Source: Desulfitibacter sp. BRH_c19
GTDB lineage: Bacteria; Bacillota; DSM-16504; Desulfitibacterales; Desulfitibacteraceae
NCBI GenBank assembly: GCA_001515945.1
Contig: LOER01000004.1
Span: 62,001 to 126,000, forward strand
Direction: 5' to 3'
DNA: 64,000 nucleotides
Shown here: positions 17,480 through 26,054 of the stretch, piece by piece
Numbering within the stretch: position 1 is the first letter of the stretch
Layout of the letters: every line of letters begins with the position of its first letter
Made by a program: the position numbers and the translations under genes
The notes under the pieces: model-generated
What the model was told of the DNA's origin: nothing
Databases searched by the model: none
Seen by the model: the letters and a program-made list of their open reading frames with translations, nothing else

Positions 17480-18010
17480 ATGCCAAAAAAAATGTTGCTA
17501 GTAATTGATATGCTAAATGATTTTATGCATCCTGATGGAAAATTGAATTGTGGTGAAGATGCTGAAAGTATTACCCCCTTTGTGATCCAGAAAGTTAATG
17601 AATTTATTAAAGCTAACGAGCCTATTGTTTTGGTAAAGGATGCGCACATCATAAATGATTTGGAATTTGAACGTTTTCCAGCTCATTGTATTAAGGAGAC
17701 CTGGGGCGCAACAGTCATTGAAGAATTAACTTTTTTAGAAATGTATCCCAAGGTGAATAGCATAGAAAAGAAACGTCATAGTGCATTTCACAACACAAAT
17801 CTGGAAGAAATACTAAAAAGGGAAAATCCTGATGAGATATATATAACAGGCGTTTGCACTAATATTTGTGTACTTTATACTGTTGAAGAGCTTTGCAACA
17901 GAGATTATAGAGTAATCGTATATAAGGATGGGGTAGCAAGTTTTGATACCGAGGCCCATAGGTTTGCACTTCAGCAAATGGAAAATGTATTGGGTGCAGA
18001 AATTATATAG
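17480..18010 (+). CDS. Isochorismatase-family cysteine hydrolase, nicotinamidase-like
   Basis: A 176-residue hydrolase with the catalytic triad of this family: Asp in LLVIDMLNDF, Lys in EKKRHSAF and Cys in TGVCTNICV (about residue 133). The segment DAHIINDLEFERFPAHC resembles the metal-binding site of nicotinamidases. It may convert nicotinamide to nicotinate, but family members also act on other amides. It has a ribosome binding site (GGAAGG) and lies after the terminator of the transporter operon, so it is probably a separate unit. Confidence 0.82.
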   Translation: MPKKMLLVIDMLNDFMHPDGKLNCGEDAESITPFVIQKVNEFIKANEPIVLVKDAHIINDLEFERFPAHCIKETWGATVIEELTFLEMYPKVNSIEKKRHSAFHNTNLEEILKRENPDEIYITGVCTNICVLYTVEELCNRDYRVIVYKDGVASFDTEAHRFALQQMENVLGAEII

Positions 18011-18040
18011 ACAGATGGAATGAAGGGATGATCATAATCT

Positions 18041-19063
18041 ATGAAAAAATGGCTATTGACCTTGATGTTAATAATTCTATTGACCATAAATGTCATTGGG
18101 GGCTGTGGGACTGACAATGATAATGATAATGACTCAGATAAAACAGATGTGGATAATGAGATTTCAGAAGAAGCTGTGATAGATATACCTGAAGAACCCT
18201 CAGGAATATATAATCCATTGACAGGGATGCAGGTAGAAACAACAGGAAACCTTATAGCAGTTATGGTGGACAATCTTTCTCCTGCGAGACCACAATCAGG
18301 GCTGATAAAAGCAGACATAGTCTATGAAATTGAGGCGGAGGGCTTAATAACTAGGCTTATGGCACTATTTTATGGTAATCCTCCTGAGTTTGTTGGCCCT
18401 ATAAGGAGTGCTAGACCATACTATATGCAGCTAGCTAAGGAATGGGACGCCTATTATGCACATGTAGGGGGATCTGATGATGCATTTGCAAAAGCTGTAG
18501 AGTGGAAAATTAGAGACATAGATGACACCAGGGGGCACAGAGGATTTTTCTTAGATAAGCAAAGACAGAGACCGCATAGTACATATCTAAACTTTGCAGA
18601 GGCTTTAAAGGGTAAAGAGGAAAATGGGAAGTTCAAGGACTGGGTCTTCGTAGATATACCAGAGATAGAACCTACATATACAGAGATTAGCGTTCGCTAC
18701 ACCGGATCTAACAGGGTTAGATATGAATGGGACAATGATAATAAGGTTTACCTGAGATTTATAAATGACAAAGTGCATGATGATAGAGAAACAGGTCAAC
18801 AAATTTTTACAAATAACATAGTTATTCAATATGCTAATCACCGTAGTTTACAAACTAAATTGCTGCACATCTGGGTAGATGTTGTTGGTGAGGGTAAAGC
18901 TGAATATTTTTTAGGTGGGCAGTATTATCAAGGAACATGGGAGAAGAAAAACATGACAGGACCCACAATTTACTATAATGACAACGGGGAACAAGTTAGC
19001 TTTGTGAAGGGAAAGACCTGGATACAAGTAGTAAGACCAGATGTACAAATATCTAAAACATGA
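18041..19063 (+). CDS. DUF3048 domain lipoprotein (YerB-like)
   Basis: A 340-residue exported lipoprotein. The signal peptide ends in IGGC (Cys about residue 22), followed by an acidic Asp/Asn linker. The DUF3048 core includes PLTGMQVE, VMVDNLSPARPQSGL, VYEIEAEGLITRLMALFYG and VGPIRSARPYY. B. subtilis YerB is the best-known relative; its biochemical role is not settled. The stop is followed by a palindromic intergenic repeat that may act as a transcript end. Confidence 0.9.
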   Translation: MKKWLLTLMLIILLTINVIGGCGTDNDNDNDSDKTDVDNEISEEAVIDIPEEPSGIYNPLTGMQVETTGNLIAVMVDNLSPARPQSGLIKADIVYEIEAEGLITRLMALFYGNPPEFVGPIRSARPYYMQLAKEWDAYYAHVGGSDDAFAKAVEWKIRDIDDTRGHRGFFLDKQRQRPHSTYLNFAEALKGKEENGKFKDWVFVDIPEIEPTYTEISVRYTGSNRVRYEWDNDNKVYLRFINDKVHDDRETGQQIFTNNIVIQYANHRSLQTKLLHIWVDVVGEGKAEYFLGGQYYQGTWEKKNMTGPTIYYNDNGEQVSFVKGKTWIQVVRPDVQISKT

Positions 19064-19065
19064 TT

Positions 19066-19135
19066 TGAATTCAGAAGACAGAATACAGGAGTTCTTCCAT
19101 GACCTCATTCTGACCACTAACTCCTGTATTCTATA
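19066..19135. repeat. Dispersed intergenic palindromic repeat (copy 1)
   Basis: Contains a perfect 14-base inverted repeat, AGAATACAGGAGTT with AACTCCTGTATTCT, around a 25-base loop. The right arm and loop share the pattern ATTCTG-C-ACT--CTCCTGTATTCT with a second copy near 33.6 kb, and a shorter remnant lies near 30.3 kb. It sits between convergent genes and could end transcripts in both directions. Confidence 0.7.
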
Positions 19136-19155
19136 TTCTAAAACTGTATTCACTT

Positions 19156-19536
19156 TTAGAATATATTAAGGATTTTCAGGGATTCTTTTTTAGCAATATG
19201 TAAAACCATATGCTTTAAAACTGCTATTTCCGCAAGGGCTAAATCAAAACTTTCAGCCTCTATAAACTTAATTGAACGAGTTAAGGCCAAATCAATTTCA
19301 TCCATTTCTCTGTGGTCTACTATAATATCCCAGCTTTCCTCTATACTGGACCAATCTTTCTGTATATTATCTATTAATTGGGATGCCTCATCCCAATCTC
19401 TATTATTAATCATTTCTTCAAGCTTGGAGACTTCTATTGAAATTTCTTGGGCAGTATTTGAAATCCATATTTCACTATATAGACCTATTCCAAGAAAAAC
19501 AATTAAGGCAACAGCCATAGTAAATACTAGGCGCAT
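19156..19536 (-). CDS. DUF4363 family small membrane-anchored protein
   Basis: A 126-residue protein with one N-terminal transmembrane helix (MRLVFTMAVALIVFLGIGLY) and a helical, acidic rest (for example LEEMINNRDWDEASQLI). This matches the DUF4363 pattern, whose function is unknown. It lies just downstream of a DUF421 gene on the same strand, an arrangement seen in other Clostridia, so the two probably form an operon. A hairpin GTTCAGC/GCTGAAC without a U-run lies between them. Confidence 0.75.
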   Translation of the reverse strand: MRLVFTMAVALIVFLGIGLYSEIWISNTAQEISIEVSKLEEMINNRDWDEASQLIDNIQKDWSSIEESWDIIVDHREMDEIDLALTRSIKFIEAESFDLALAEIAVLKHMVLHIAKKESLKILNIF

Positions 19537-19605
19537 AATAAATCATTCCTTGTCAAAGATTCTCCATCACATTTCCCGATGTTCAGCTTTGGCTGAACGA
19601 GTTTA

Positions 19606-20304
19606 CTACAGGGTGCCATCTTTATTGCTTTTTGTACCTTTTTTTTGTATATACAAATCACCCTTAGTATCAAGAGATGCCAATAAAACTTCCGTAGAGC
19701 TATGAATACCAAATTTATTTAATTCGTAATTTAACCATTTTGTATCAAGGTTAAATTTTTTTAGATTGTTGTGTTTTATATGCCCATCCATTATTAAAGG
19801 AAGTGCAAGACCTTCATATGGAGTGTCAACCTTTAAATCTTCTGGTGTAAGCGGCCTTTTCTGGGATTTAGGTATGATACTTAACTCGCCACTAGTTTCT
19901 AAGATCGCATATTCAACATCTGCAATATTTGGGAAATCTTTTAGACGTAGCTGTTCAAGTAAGTCAGTAAGGTTATAGCGGAGTTTCCTTAATTCATCTT
20001 CTATTATTTTACCATTTTCAATTAGAATGCTAGGTGTTCCACTTATAACTCCTCGTAAGCGGTCACTTCTTAAAGAAATGAAGGTTATTACAACCTGGAG
20101 GAGCAACAATGTAATGATTGGAATAATTCCATTTATTAAAGGTATTTCTTTGTCCTCCATTGGAACTGTCGCTAGTTCTGCAATCATAATAGCCAGAACT
20201 AATTCAAAAGGCTGCAGTTCTCCTATTTGCCTCTTACCCATTACCCGGATAACAATCATTACAAGGAGAAAGAGAATAATAGTCCTGGCAAAAACAATCA
20301 GCAC
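19606..20304 (-). CDS. DUF421 (YetF-like) membrane protein
   Basis: A 232-residue protein. Three N-terminal helices carry the family motif VMGKRQIGELQPFELVLAIMIAELA (core KRQIGEL). A soluble YetF domain follows (IKNGKI-like ILIENGKIIEDELRKL and PLIMDGHI). DUF421 proteins are membrane proteins of Bacillota, several linked to spores or stress; the molecular role is unresolved. The basic C-terminus ends KKGTKSNKDGTL. Confidence 0.9.
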   Translation of the reverse strand: MLIVFARTIILFLLVMIVIRVMGKRQIGELQPFELVLAIMIAELATVPMEDKEIPLINGIIPIITLLLLQVVITFISLRSDRLRGVISGTPSILIENGKIIEDELRKLRYNLTDLLEQLRLKDFPNIADVEYAILETSGELSIIPKSQKRPLTPEDLKVDTPYEGLALPLIMDGHIKHNNLKKFNLDTKWLNYELNKFGIHSSTEVLLASLDTKGDLYIQKKGTKSNKDGTL

Positions 20305-20374
20305 GATAAATTCTTCCCTTCAAAACTAAGCTTCTCCTAATAATTTTAACCGATTCCGATTTTCTTTATTCGAA

Positions 20375-21124
20375 CTAAAACTCAAGGGTGAGTCCATCAG
20401 TTGCTGCAGTTACACTTAGATTTGTTTTTTCTGCAAGATATTTAGCTATACATTCAGGTCCCTTTTGGAAAACTTGAATCCCAAAATGAGTTAAGATAGT
20501 TTTCCTTGGTCTAATAGAATTAATAATTTTTTCTACATCATTAACACAAAGGTGTAAAACTGGACTTTTTTCCAGTCGCAGCATGGATATAATCAAAACA
20601 TCAGTTTTATAAAAATCTAGAAGTTCAGGGAAAAATGCTGTATCAGGGATATAACCTAAGGTAGTATTACTGCCGTGAAATATAAAACCATATGTTTCTT
20701 GCTTACCATGGTGGTGTGGCATTGAAGTGGTAAAAGCTAGATTGTTTATATGATAATTCGACAGGGGTTTTATAGGTGATACTTGTTTAACATAAGATCT
20801 AAGGTATTTAAGGACAACTGGGTCAATGTCCAGTGCATCTGAGGGGGCAAAAACCTGTCCTTTTTTCTCTAAGCCCCCTTTAGTCATTGCTTCTATCATC
20901 ACATTAATATCTGCTGAATGATCTAGGTGTCTGTGGGAGACTATTATTCCATTTAAAGTAGTTGGTCTAATCTTATGCCTAAAGATGTTGATGAGGGCAC
21001 CTGGACCTGGGTCAAGAGAAAAAAGAGTATCATCAAGTTTAACAACCATTCCTCCAGTAGCTAAAATTTGTGTAGATAACATTATTCTAGCGCCGCCGCT
21101 TCCTAAAAAAGTTATACGATTCAA
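20375..21124 (-). CDS. MBL-fold metallo-hydrolase (RNase Z-like group)
   Basis: A 249-residue metallo-beta-lactamase fold protein. The metal site is SHRHLDHSAD, with the later histidine in MPHHHGKQ and a downstream LTHFG. The N-terminus NRITFLGSGGARIM is typical of the RNaseZ/PhnP-like branch. The start is TTG: GGGGGAA lies eight bases before it, while the in-frame ATG seven codons earlier has no ribosome binding site. Substrate unknown. It is transcribed toward DUF421. Confidence 0.82.
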   Translation of the reverse strand: MNRITFLGSGGARIMLSTQILATGGMVVKLDDTLFSLDPGPGALINIFRHKIRPTTLNGIIVSHRHLDHSADINVMIEAMTKGGLEKKGQVFAPSDALDIDPVVLKYLRSYVKQVSPIKPLSNYHINNLAFTTSMPHHHGKQETYGFIFHGSNTTLGYIPDTAFFPELLDFYKTDVLIISMLRLEKSPVLHLCVNDVEKIINSIRPRKTILTHFGIQVFQKGPECIAKYLAEKTNLSVTAATDGLTLEF

Positions 21125-21317
21125 AACAAATTCCCCCAGTCCCATTTAGTGTATATATGTAGTATACCTCTTATTATTGTAAATTGTTATTATTTGAATT
21201 ACTCTGTTAGAATATTCCATGAATCGTCATTTGTAGTTAAACCTTCTCACAATTCGCAGTATTACGCTAAAGGTATTATGAGGCTTGTCCAGAATTTCCA
21301 TAAAGTAGGAGGAAAAA

Positions 21318-21695
21318 ATGTTTATTAAAGGAGTGAGCAAGTTGTCTTCCAGGAGCAAAACATGTTTAAGAATTCTTGATGAAGTGAAAAAATGCATAGA
21401 GGAAGAGTTTGGAAACAGAATAGCTGCAATATCCTGTGGGGATGTTTCTAACCAGTGGGTTTCCTCTCATACAATCATGGAGGTGCGAGTAGTTGTAAGG
21501 AGATTAAATCCGGATATTACTAATAGTATTTATGATGTCGCTTACAAGATTATGTTAAAAAATGGCTTTAATTACCTAATCTCATTAAGAGTCGCTTCAT
21601 ATGAAGAAGGCCTCCATAGAGGTCATAAAATTATTAGAGGCAAGCTGTTGTCTGATATTGAATGTCAGGAGGCAGACGTATGGAAAGCAATGTAA
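21318..21695 (+). CDS. Degenerate nucleotidyltransferase-like (MNT) protein
   Basis: A 125-residue protein that lines up with minimal nucleotidyltransferases of MNT-HEPN modules: helix DEVKKCIEEEFGNRI, then the strand where active enzymes have GS and D-x-D. Here the places read ISCGDVSNQ and HTIMEVRVVV, so both the GS motif and the catalytic aspartates are missing. A TAGGAGG site fixes the start. It overlaps the downstream HEPN gene by sixteen bases. In active pairs MNT AMPylates or neutralises HEPN toxin; this one may be a binding-only partner. The family call is by pattern only. Confidence 0.6.
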   Translation: MFIKGVSKLSSRSKTCLRILDEVKKCIEEEFGNRIAAISCGDVSNQWVSSHTIMEVRVVVRRLNPDITNSIYDVAYKIMLKNGFNYLISLRVASYEEGLHRGHKIIRGKLLSDIECQEADVWKAM

Positions 21696-22108
21696 ACCAG
21701 AGCACCATTTGGTTAGACAAATCTCAATCTTCATTACAAGCAGCATCAGTACTATTTAGAATTGGACATTATGGTGATTCAATATCCAGATCATATTATG
21801 CAGTTTTCTACAGTATGAGAGCACTATTTTCTCAAGATAAGATTAATGCCTACAAGCCTACAACCATGTTAGCTGCACTTGGCAAATATTATGTAACTAG
21901 TGGAAAAATGGAGCCATGTTATCACAAGTCAATCTTTCAGATTTTTGACTTGAGATTCCAGACAGAGTATGAATGCCTATCTATAGCAGATATAGATAAT
22001 TCTAAGTTTGCCTTAGAAACTGCATTTACAATAGTTAACGAAATTAAAGGTCTTCTTTATAATGAAGTAGGTGAAACTGAAAAAGAAGAAGCTATCATAA
22101 CCACCTAA
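21680..22108 (+). CDS. HEPN domain protein
   Basis: A 142-residue all-helical protein of the HEPN superfamily. The signature helix is SISRSYYAVFYSMRALF, preceded by WLDKSQSSLQAASVLF, as in the UPF0332/COG1895-like group. The Rx4-6H RNase motif of toxic HEPN proteins is not seen. The ATG used here follows AGGAGG; an earlier ATG lies before that site. It is encoded with the degenerate MNT-like gene, and a terminator follows. It may be an RNA-binding or regulatory pair rather than a toxin-antitoxin pair; this is inference. Confidence 0.75.
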   Translation: MESNVNQSTIWLDKSQSSLQAASVLFRIGHYGDSISRSYYAVFYSMRALFSQDKINAYKPTTMLAALGKYYVTSGKMEPCYHKSIFQIFDLRFQTEYECLSIADIDNSKFALETAFTIVNEIKGLLYNEVGETEKEEAIITT

Positions 22109-22129
22109 AAGAATGGTGGTTATTTTTTG
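22097..22129 (+). terminator. Rho-independent terminator after the HEPN gene
   Basis: A nine-base stem, ATAACCACC with GGTGGTTAT, followed by a U-run. It overlaps the HEPN stop codon and separates the pair from the DUF4342 gene. Confidence 0.88.
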
Positions 22130-22212
22130 TATTATATGTTGCATTAAATGGAACTTACAGGGTAAACTCTTAGTAAAGGAATACATGAAATAATTGTTAG
22201 GGAGGTAATGCT

Positions 22213-22620
22213 ATGGAAAAACTTGATAAAGTTGAATTAGTTAGAGACAGAACAGGTGCAACATACGAGGAAGCTAGGGATTACTTAGAAAGTCATCATT
22301 GGGATGTGGTAGAAGCAATTGTAGCTATTGAAAAAGAAAAGACTACATTTGATAGTGAATTTAATACAATGAAAGTTAAAGGGCAAGACTTACTAAACAG
22401 AATTAAAGATTTAATTAAACAGGGAAATGTGGCAAAAATAATAGTGAAAAAGGAAGGCCAAAAAGTTATTGGCATTCCAGTTAATGGTGGTATTATATTA
22501 GCCTTGTTTTTCCCATATTTTGTAGCTTTAAGTGCTGTTATAGTTTTAGTGGCTGAGTATGAGTTAGAGGTGGAGAAAATAAAGAAGGATATAGATGATA
22601 TCGATATTGATGAAGTGTAA
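22213..22620 (+). CDS. DUF4342 protein with N-terminal UBA-like domain
   Basis: A 135-residue protein. Residues 1-45 resemble a UBA/TS-N helical domain (LVRDRTGATYEEARDYLESHHWDVVEAI). DUF4342 follows, with IIVKKEGQKVIGIPVNGG and a hydrophobic helix pair (ILALFFPYFVALSAVIVLVA), ending in an acidic tail. Function unknown; some relatives sit near stress genes. A GGGAGG site precedes the ATG. Confidence 0.8.
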   Translation: MEKLDKVELVRDRTGATYEEARDYLESHHWDVVEAIVAIEKEKTTFDSEFNTMKVKGQDLLNRIKDLIKQGNVAKIIVKKEGQKVIGIPVNGGIILALFFPYFVALSAVIVLVAEYELEVEKIKKDIDDIDIDEV

Positions 22621-22649
22621 AAAAAGGTTCGCTCGGGGGAAACGAACCT
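22616..22649 (-). terminator. Rho-independent terminator for the DUF1540 gene (minus strand)
   Basis: On the minus strand AGGTTCG and CGAACCT form a seven-base stem followed by a run of T's. It lies downstream of the small minus-strand DUF1540 gene. Confidence 0.7.
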
Positions 22650-22691
22650 AAAATTCGGGTGTTTAATTTTTGTGTTATTTAAAACCTAAAA

Positions 22692-22838
22692 TTAGCATTT
22701 TGCTTCAAAACAATCAACACAGTCCGAAGCGCCTTCTTTTAAACCGGAAACACTATTTTTAATGTTTTTCATTTGTTCGTTTGCACAGGTTCCATTGTCA
22801 AAATGTTTACAGTTTGTTAATGGGCAGTTTTCAGGCAT
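22692..22838 (-). CDS. Small DUF1540-like cysteine-rich protein
   Basis: A 48-residue protein with six cysteines: CPLTNC near the N-terminus, a Cys in NGTCANEQ, then DCVDCFEAKC. This fits the DUF1540 pattern (small, probably metal-binding; function unknown, common in spore-formers). An in-frame upstream ATG would add twenty residues, but the GAGGTGAT ribosome binding site is placed for the ATG used here. Confidence 0.75.
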   Translation of the reverse strand: MPENCPLTNCKHFDNGTCANEQMKNIKNSVSGLKEGASDCVDCFEAKC

Positions 22839-22996
22839 ATAATTTATCACCTCGCTTTCTAATGTTATTGTTTCCTTGTGGTTTAGACATAATGTCATGT
22901 AGTATCAACCGATTGAGTTAAGAGTTTACAAAAAAGCCAAAAAGAAATTTTTAAAGAAAAAGGAATTAAAATAATAAAATTGAACATAAGTAAAGG

Positions 22997-23027
22997 AAAG
23001 GCTTTGGTTAACCAGAAGCCTTTTTTT
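22997..23027 (+). terminator. Rho-independent terminator in the leader of the MBL-mobA operon
   Basis: AAAGGCTT-TGGTT pairs with AACCA-AAGCCTTT (one bulged G), followed by a run of seven or more U's. It ends 26 bases before the MBL gene start. No plus-strand gene lies in the preceding 370 bases, so it may be an attenuator or the end of a small RNA. Confidence 0.75.
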
Positions 23028-23053
23028 AAGCATGTAAAGCCGGAGGTCAAAAA

Positions 23054-23953
23054 ATGCAACTAAAACAAATGACAGAAAAGGTATATGTTATTGAGAGCAG
23101 AACAATTAATTTGGGTTTAATTATTCAAGGTAAAGAATGTATAATCATAGATACTGGTCTTGATAAAACATCTGGACAAAAAATATCCAATCTTATCTTA
23201 GAGCATAATTTTGAATTGCAAGCAATAATCAATACCCATGGACATGCCGATCATTTTGGTGGTAATCAAAGACTGGTGAAACTCACAAATGTACCTGTTT
23301 ATTCATCTGCTTGGGAAATAAACTTTTTGAAAACACCTAAACTGGAGCCTTTTAGTCTTTTCTGTGGGGCAAATCCTCCACGTATTCTGCAGAATAAATT
23401 TTATATGGGACCTAAAAGCCCAGGAGAAGATATCTCGTGCAACAAGGATTTTATAGATTACTGGGGACTTGATATTATATCTTTGCCAGGTCATAGTTTA
23501 GGAATGATAGGCATAAAAAAAGATGGTATCTTATTTGTTGGAGATGCATATTTAAGTGAAGGTCCACTAGCTAAGCATCCTGTTCCATTTTTGATGGATG
23601 TGGATGCTTCAATAGAGACCTTGTTTATGCTGCGAGATGACCCTGATTGCAATTTTCATGTTAATTCACATCAGGGCATATATTCTACCCGAGGAGAAAC
23701 TGGACAGGTCATAGAGGCTAATATAAGGCGTTTAGAGGAGATTTATGTACTTCTTGAGAACACTATAGCTAGTAGCCCAAAAACATCACAGGAGTTAGCC
23801 AAAATCGCTTTAGATTACTTTAATGCAGACTGTAATACATACTTTGTCTACCAGTTAATAATTGTTACAATAAATGCTTATTTATCCTCTTTGTTAGATA
23901 AGCAGAGAATACAACCCATTATGAAGAGTAATGTTTTATATTGGTCTAAATAA
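23054..23953 (+). CDS. MBL-fold metallo-hydrolase
   Basis: A 299-residue metallo-beta-lactamase superfamily hydrolase with the full metal motif NTHGHADHFGGN (about residues 61-72), GHSLGMIG and GDAYLSEG. A helical C-terminal extension of about 90 residues resembles a LACTB2-like or winged-helix tail. It is followed after 14 bases by the AcoR-like gene and then mobA, so these three look co-transcribed. Substrate unknown. Confidence 0.85.
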   Translation: MQLKQMTEKVYVIESRTINLGLIIQGKECIIIDTGLDKTSGQKISNLILEHNFELQAIINTHGHADHFGGNQRLVKLTNVPVYSSAWEINFLKTPKLEPFSLFCGANPPRILQNKFYMGPKSPGEDISCNKDFIDYWGLDIISLPGHSLGMIGIKKDGILFVGDAYLSEGPLAKHPVPFLMDVDASIETLFMLRDDPDCNFHVNSHQGIYSTRGETGQVIEANIRRLEEIYVLLENTIASSPKTSQELAKIALDYFNADCNTYFVYQLIIVTINAYLSSLLDKQRIQPIMKSNVLYWSK

Positions 23954-23967
23954 GGAGTGGGAAGAAT

Positions 23968-25350
23968 TTGAATGTGCATAGGGATTTCGAAATTATTTCA
24001 CGCGCATGGCAAAGGTTTGTTGATAATGGAGAATTGTTTGGGGGTATCTCTCCTTTAATACTACGGTCATGGATTCGTTCAAAGAATAACCAGGTAAGCC
24101 GTTGTCAAAGTGTAGAAAACCTATATTATCTAAATAATGATAAATTAGAAGATCTTCAAAGAGCTTATAAAGATTTACGAGAAGCTGCAGGAATTACTGT
24201 AACAAGGTTAAAAGAATCTTTATATAATCATGACTTGGCTGTTTTGCTATCAGATCCTGAAGGAAATATTCTTGATGTTTTTCATACTAGAGATGGTTCT
24301 GACGCTTTAAAAGGATTTAGACCAGGTTTAACCCTAGCAGAGAACCTAGCTGGTACTAACTGCATAGGTTTATCTGCATTAGACAAAGATCAAGTTTCTG
24401 TTTGGGGTGCTGAGCACTATAACAGTCTGTGGCATAGGCTTTTTGGTGAAGCTGCTCCTATAATCACAAAAGAAGGTGACTTAAAAGGTATTATTGCTTT
24501 AATAGGTAATATAGCAGATAAGCAAACAAGCTTTAATAATATAGTTTATTTAAGTGCTCTTAGTATAGAAGATCAGCTTGAAATATGGGAATATAAGAAA
24601 ATGACAGACTTGGAAAAATCAGTTTTTGGGGTAACAAAAAAAGTTGCGTTTTCTGATTTAAGAGGGGAAGACAGAAAGTGGAAGGATATAATTAAGCTAG
24701 CAAAAAGAGCTTCTGAAGGTGAGGGGAATCTTTATATTACAGGAGCTAAGGGAACGGGTAAGGAATCCTTAGCACGTGCAATTCATTTCCAGAATTCAAA
24801 CAGCCCTTTTATCACATATGATTGTGAAAAACATAATAACGATAACCTATTACTTATTAAGGCATTAGAAATGTCCCAAAAAGGTGCTCTCTACCTAAAG
24901 AATGTGAATTACTTAACGAAAAAGGAGCAATCAACTCTTTTAAAAGCCTCTAAACAAAAAACATTTGTTGATGTATACGGGAAAACAAAAGAAAGAAAAT
25001 TTAGGTTTTTTGCTTCTTCCATAGTAAACATGGAAAAAATGGTCAATGAAAGGCTCTTTGATCAGGATTTATACTATAGGCTATCAGGGCATCATATTTT
25101 AATACCACCCCTGCAGGAGAGAATTGGAGATCTTGAATGTCTGGTGAACTATAGATTAGAGACATTGATAGGGACAAAAAAATCCACTATGCTAGAGGTA
25201 ACTGATGAGGCGTGGACGAAACTAAAAAATCACTCTTGGCCAGGAAATGTAACTGAATTATTCTGGACATTAGACCAGGCTCTTGAAAAAATAGAAGGAA
25301 ATACAGTAATTGATGGTAAACATATACTTGTTGGAGGATCTGAAAAATGA
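23968..25350 (+). CDS. Degenerate AcoR-like (GAF + sigma-54 AAA+) protein
   Basis: A 460-residue protein built like an AcoR-type activator. The GAF domain contains TLAENLAGTNCIGLSAL and WGAEHYNSLWHR (about residues 125-165). An AAA+ domain begins with Walker A GAKGTGKES (about residue 258). Several activator features are lost. There is no GAFTGA loop. The Walker B place reads ALYLKNV, where LFLDE is expected. The first arginine-finger region reads LFDQDLYYRL rather than FREDLYYRL. No C-terminal helix-turn-helix follows HSWPGNVTEL. The start is TTG with a GGAGTGGG site. It overlaps mobA by four bases. It may act as a sensor or regulator by protein contact rather than at sigma-54 promoters. Confidence 0.7.
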   Translation: MNVHRDFEIISRAWQRFVDNGELFGGISPLILRSWIRSKNNQVSRCQSVENLYYLNNDKLEDLQRAYKDLREAAGITVTRLKESLYNHDLAVLLSDPEGNILDVFHTRDGSDALKGFRPGLTLAENLAGTNCIGLSALDKDQVSVWGAEHYNSLWHRLFGEAAPIITKEGDLKGIIALIGNIADKQTSFNNIVYLSALSIEDQLEIWEYKKMTDLEKSVFGVTKKVAFSDLRGEDRKWKDIIKLAKRASEGEGNLYITGAKGTGKESLARAIHFQNSNSPFITYDCEKHNNDNLLLIKALEMSQKGALYLKNVNYLTKKEQSTLLKASKQKTFVDVYGKTKERKFRFFASSIVNMEKMVNERLFDQDLYYRLSGHHILIPPLQERIGDLECLVNYRLETLIGTKKSTMLEVTDEAWTKLKNHSWPGNVTELFWTLDQALEKIEGNTVIDGKHILVGGSEK

Positions 25351-25934
25351 AGTTTTCTGCAATTATTTTAGCTGGGGGCAAAAGTTCCAGGATGAAAATT
25401 AATAAGGCTTTGCTCCCAATAAAAGATAAAACTTTTATTGAAGAAATTGCTGAACAATTAAAAGATTCCTTCGACGAAATTATTGTGATTACAAATACTC
25501 CTGAACAATATGAATTTCTACCCTTTGAAAAGTATCCGGATATTGTCAAAAATAAAGGGCCCTTAAGTGGAATACATTCAGGACTCACCCATGCCAGAAA
25601 TAAGTACTCATTTGTAACTGCATGTGATATGCCTTTCATTGATGGAACAGTTGCTCGGAATCTATGTGACATGACTTCCGATTACGATGGAGTTGTACCA
25701 AAAAATGGAGAATTTCTTCAACCTCTTTTTGCGGTTTACTCAAAAAATTGTATTCCTTATATAGAAAAATGTTTAAATGATGAACAGTATAAAATAATTG
25801 CTTTCTATCCTTATGCCAAGATACTATATCCAAAATGGAGTAACCTTTTAAGTGAAGAAAAAGCTACTAAAAATTTTTTTAATATAAATACCCCAGAAGA
25901 TCTGAAAACATTTAGGAAATATCATGAGAATTAA
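25347..25934 (+). CDS. mobA: Molybdenum cofactor guanylyltransferase (MobA)
   Basis: A 195-residue nucleotidyltransferase. The N-terminal LAGGKSSRMKINKALL is the MobA signature, followed by KGPLSGIHSGL and the metal-binding CDMPFID. It transfers GMP from GTP to molybdopterin to give MGD for DMSO-reductase-family enzymes. Its ATG overlaps the upstream gene's TGA. The AOR of this window uses an unmodified bis-pterin, so other MGD enzymes probably exist elsewhere in the genome. Confidence 0.9.
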   Translation: MKFSAIILAGGKSSRMKINKALLPIKDKTFIEEIAEQLKDSFDEIIVITNTPEQYEFLPFEKYPDIVKNKGPLSGIHSGLTHARNKYSFVTACDMPFIDGTVARNLCDMTSDYDGVVPKNGEFLQPLFAVYSKNCIPYIEKCLNDEQYKIIAFYPYAKILYPKWSNLLSEEKATKNFFNINTPEDLKTFRKYHEN

Positions 25935-26013
25935 GTGGAAGCTTCTGTTGATAGATAATTGACTTGTGAACTAATAATTTCTAGGATTTGCTTCACATAT
26001 AAATTAGATAGTG

Positions 26014-26022
26014 TGGTATAAT
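26014..26022 (+). promoter_or_regulatory. Extended -10 promoter for the NifU-like gene
   Basis: TGGTATAAT is a consensus -10 box with the TGn extension, 33 bases before the gene start. The -35 region is weak, as expected for an extended -10 promoter. Confidence 0.6.
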
Positions 26023-26054
26023 GTTAGTAAATTTTTCTAAGGAGTGATAGACAT

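Noticed and set aside
21318-22108. Calling the MNT-HEPN pair an active toxin-antitoxin system
   Set aside because: Neither the nucleotidyltransferase active site nor the HEPN RNase motif is present.
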